A stretch of 64,000 nucleotides of DNA, from NCBI GenBank assembly GCA_019637195.1, contig JAHBWA010000031.1:1-64000 (forward strand), given 5' to 3'. The notes under the pieces were generated by a model. It was not told the origin of the DNA and ran no database searches. It saw only the letters and a program-made list of their open reading frames with translations. Below are positions 62,838 through 64,000 of the stretch, piece after piece. The position numbers and the translations under genes are program-made. The stretch comes from Labilithrix sp. (GTDB lineage: Bacteria; Myxococcota_A; Polyangia; Polyangiales; Polyangiaceae). Positions within the stretch are counted from its first letter, which is position 1. Each line of letters opens with the position of its first letter.

Positions 62838-62913
62838 GCGCGGCGGCGCCGCGGTCGCGCCGCCTGGGTGCTCGCGCGGGTGAGCGCAGGACGACGCGCG
62901 GCGTGAGCGCGGG

Positions 62914-63318
62914 ATGACGACCGCGCTCCCGCTCGTGTCCTACAAGATCCACCTCGTCGACGTGCGCGTTCGCGCCGTACCGCGACGCTCGGCCGACGGC
63001 GCCGCGTTCCACGGGCCGGGCGTCGATCTCCGCGGCGCCGAAGCGGCGGAGGTCATCGAGGCCGCGGCGCCTCTCCTCGCCTGGCTCGACGCGCGCGAGC
63101 CGGGTGTGGCGGTCCGCTCGGTCTCCGTGCGCGAGGCTCGCGTGCTCGTCTCGCTCGCGCCCGCGGGCGCCGATCCACGCCCGCGCGCCGTGCGCTTCGA
63201 CGCCCCGTGGGCCGACGAGCTCCGCGAGGCGGGACGCGACGCCGAGAAGCTCATCGGCGAGGCCTGCGCGCGGGCCCTCGCTCGCCGCGACGCCGCGCGT
63301 GCATCCGCGCTCACGTAG
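62914..63318 (+). CDS. Hypothetical protein (134 aa)
   Basis: Not recognised. The soluble alpha-beta product (LVSYKIHLVDVRVRAVPRRS, GVDLRGAEAAEVIEAAAPLLAWLDAREPGVAVRSVSVREARVLVSLAP) ends in an Ala/Arg-rich helix. It has no signal or membrane segment. Its last 8 bp overlap the end of the convergent gene at 63311-63793, so the mRNAs are complementary there. Coding status is likely but not certain. Confidence 0.6.
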   Translation: MTTALPLVSYKIHLVDVRVRAVPRRSADGAAFHGPGVDLRGAEAAEVIEAAAPLLAWLDAREPGVAVRSVSVREARVLVSLAPAGADPRPRAVRFDAPWADELREAGRDAEKLIGEACARALARRDAARASALT

Positions 63319-63793
63319 GTCCGCGCGCGCGGGGGCGAGGCCACGCGCCGGAGACGATCCCGGCGAGCCCGAGCGCGATCGCGAGCGCGCATCCGCCGAG
63401 GACGAGCTTCAAGCCGATCGGAAGCGCGATCGGAGGATCGCTCGCGAGCGCGCCGATGGCGTCGGGCCCGGCGACCGCCTCGACGCGCCAGACCTCGTCT
63501 GCGCCCGCCGAGCCGCTGACGCGGCACAACCGCTCGCCCTCGTCGGTCCCCACCGGCGCGCCGCCCTCGCGCAGAACCGTGAGCGCGCAACGCTCCCCCG
63601 CGGGCTGGTCGATCCACACCACGTACGGCCCCGCGCGGAGCGGCGGCGTCCGAACCTCGCCGGGCGCGGGCCGGAAGTTCCACGACGGGCTGGGGGGCTC
63701 GAAGAAGGTGAGCGTCACGAGGAGCGCCGAGCAGCCGACGAGGCCGCCGCCGAGCAGCAGAAGCACCCCGAGGACGATCGCCGCAGGCCGCAT
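63311..63793 (-). CDS. Membrane protein with two transmembrane helices
   Basis: The 160-residue product has an N-terminal helix (about 3-31, IVLGVLLLLGGGLVGCSALLVTLTFF; it contains a Cys, so a lipoprotein signal is possible) and a periplasmic beta-rich domain (FRPAPGEVRTPPLRAGPYVVWIDQPAG ... CALTVLREGG with a Cys pair). A second helix follows near 127-150. TACGCT (minus, 63802-63807) ends 8 nt before the ATG at 63793. Function unknown. Confidence 0.72.
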   Translation of the reverse strand: MRPAAIVLGVLLLLGGGLVGCSALLVTLTFFEPPSPSWNFRPAPGEVRTPPLRAGPYVVWIDQPAGERCALTVLREGGAPVGTDEGERLCRVSGSAGADEVWRVEAVAGPDAIGALASDPPIALPIGLKLVLGGCALAIALGLAGIVSGAWPRPRARGPT

Positions 63794-63801
63794 CCAGAGC
63801 C

Positions 63802-63807
63802 AGCGTA
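63802..63807 (-). promoter_or_regulatory. -10-like TACGCT before the 63311-63793 gene
   Basis: On the minus strand TACGCT ends 8 nt before the ATG at 63793. Confidence 0.35.
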
Positions 63808-63901
63808 CCTCGCCCTCGCGAGGGAGTCGGGGCGAAGCGCTCGCCGAACGCGCTCAAGATCCGGGGAGCGCGGCCGTTGAGCGATCGTGGCCGCCGACCC
63901 C

Positions 63902-64000
63902 TCACGCCTCGCGCTTGAACCCGAGGCTCTTGCCGAGGTGGCCCAGGCGGCGAGCCTCGAGGCAGGCTGGAGAGCCGGGCTCGACGATGCGGCAGTCCTC
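63902..64000 (-). CDS. C-terminal end of an unidentified protein (cut by window edge)
   Basis: The last 32 codons before a TGA at 63902-63904 (minus strand) encode a chain with two Cys that ends EARRLGHLGKSLGFKREA. The length is too short to assign a family. A real coding end is suggested by the regular amino acid mix, but it could be a chance open frame. Confidence 0.4.
   Translation of the reverse strand, partial: EDCRIVEPGSPACLEARRLGHLGKSLGFKREA

Overview
The window looks like chromosomal DNA of a very high-GC myxobacterium, most likely Myxococcota order Polyangiales (Sorangium/Labilithrix/Polyangium type). This placement is an inference. It rests on the base composition, on about 18 predicted lipoproteins among 52 protein genes (many with Asp/Ala/Gly-rich mature N-termini such as DAG or ADGG), on long Pro/Gln/Ala-rich linkers, on a pseudokinase-GYF-membrane protein, and on the mix of gliding-bacterium-like hypothetical proteins with conventional metabolism. 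I see no insertion sequence, prophage, CRISPR array or rRNA. One tRNA gene (Lys, TTT) is present.

Layout. 1-5.9 kb: three related ATP-grasp ligase genes (one truncated by the window edge) surround a stand-alone nucleotidyltransferase-fold gene and glycogen synthase glgA. 6-8 kb: an orphan ParB-like protein and a four-helix membrane protein. 8.1-14.7 kb: central oxo-acid metabolism, with an E1 beta/E1 alpha 2-oxoacid dehydrogenase pair on the minus strand, a repeat-bearing hypothetical gene, and 2-oxoglutarate dehydrogenase E1 (sucA) on the plus strand. 15-22.6 kb: a mechanosensitive channel fused to a cyclic-nucleotide-binding domain, a PHB-depolymerase-like lipoprotein, the pheA chorismate mutase/prephenate dehydratase, and a PrsW-like membrane protease overlapping it. 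22.6-35.3 kb: envelope genes, namely an L,D-transpeptidase, a TonB-like anchored protein, an FKBP, an aminopeptidase, a DPP-IV peptidase, a TPR protein and several lipoproteins. 35.3-39.5 kb: a tightly overlapped minus-strand operon (polyprenyl synthetase, GbsR/MarR regulator, outer-membrane protein) and an SDR that lacks its catalytic residues. 39.7-46.5 kb: a small membrane protein coupled to a DEAD-box helicase, the pseudokinase, and ku coupled to a DUF72 gene. 46.5-52 kb: small lipoproteins, a Uma2 nuclease-like protein and tRNA-Lys. 52.2-60.4 kb: a five-gene minus-strand block of secreted proteins, including a GH31 glycosidase and a parallel beta-helix protein. 60.6-64 kb: a HEAT-repeat protein, a glutaredoxin-like protein without cysteines, and small genes.

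Two patterns run through the whole window. First, short tandem repeats (about 18-50 bp units) sit at the 3' ends of several genes, some in frame and some just past the stop codon. Second, many genes have no Shine-Dalgarno sequence but carry a TAnnnT hexamer ending 6-10 nt before the start codon, which suggests leaderless or nearly leaderless transcripts. Genes that do have a clear Shine-Dalgarno (for example at 7249, 16680, 32889, 46963 minus and 51568 minus) usually lack this hexamer.

Where I give catalytic residues, the positions are counted from my chosen start. Start choices are explained in each entry. The products are family assignments made by reading the protein sequences, not by database search.
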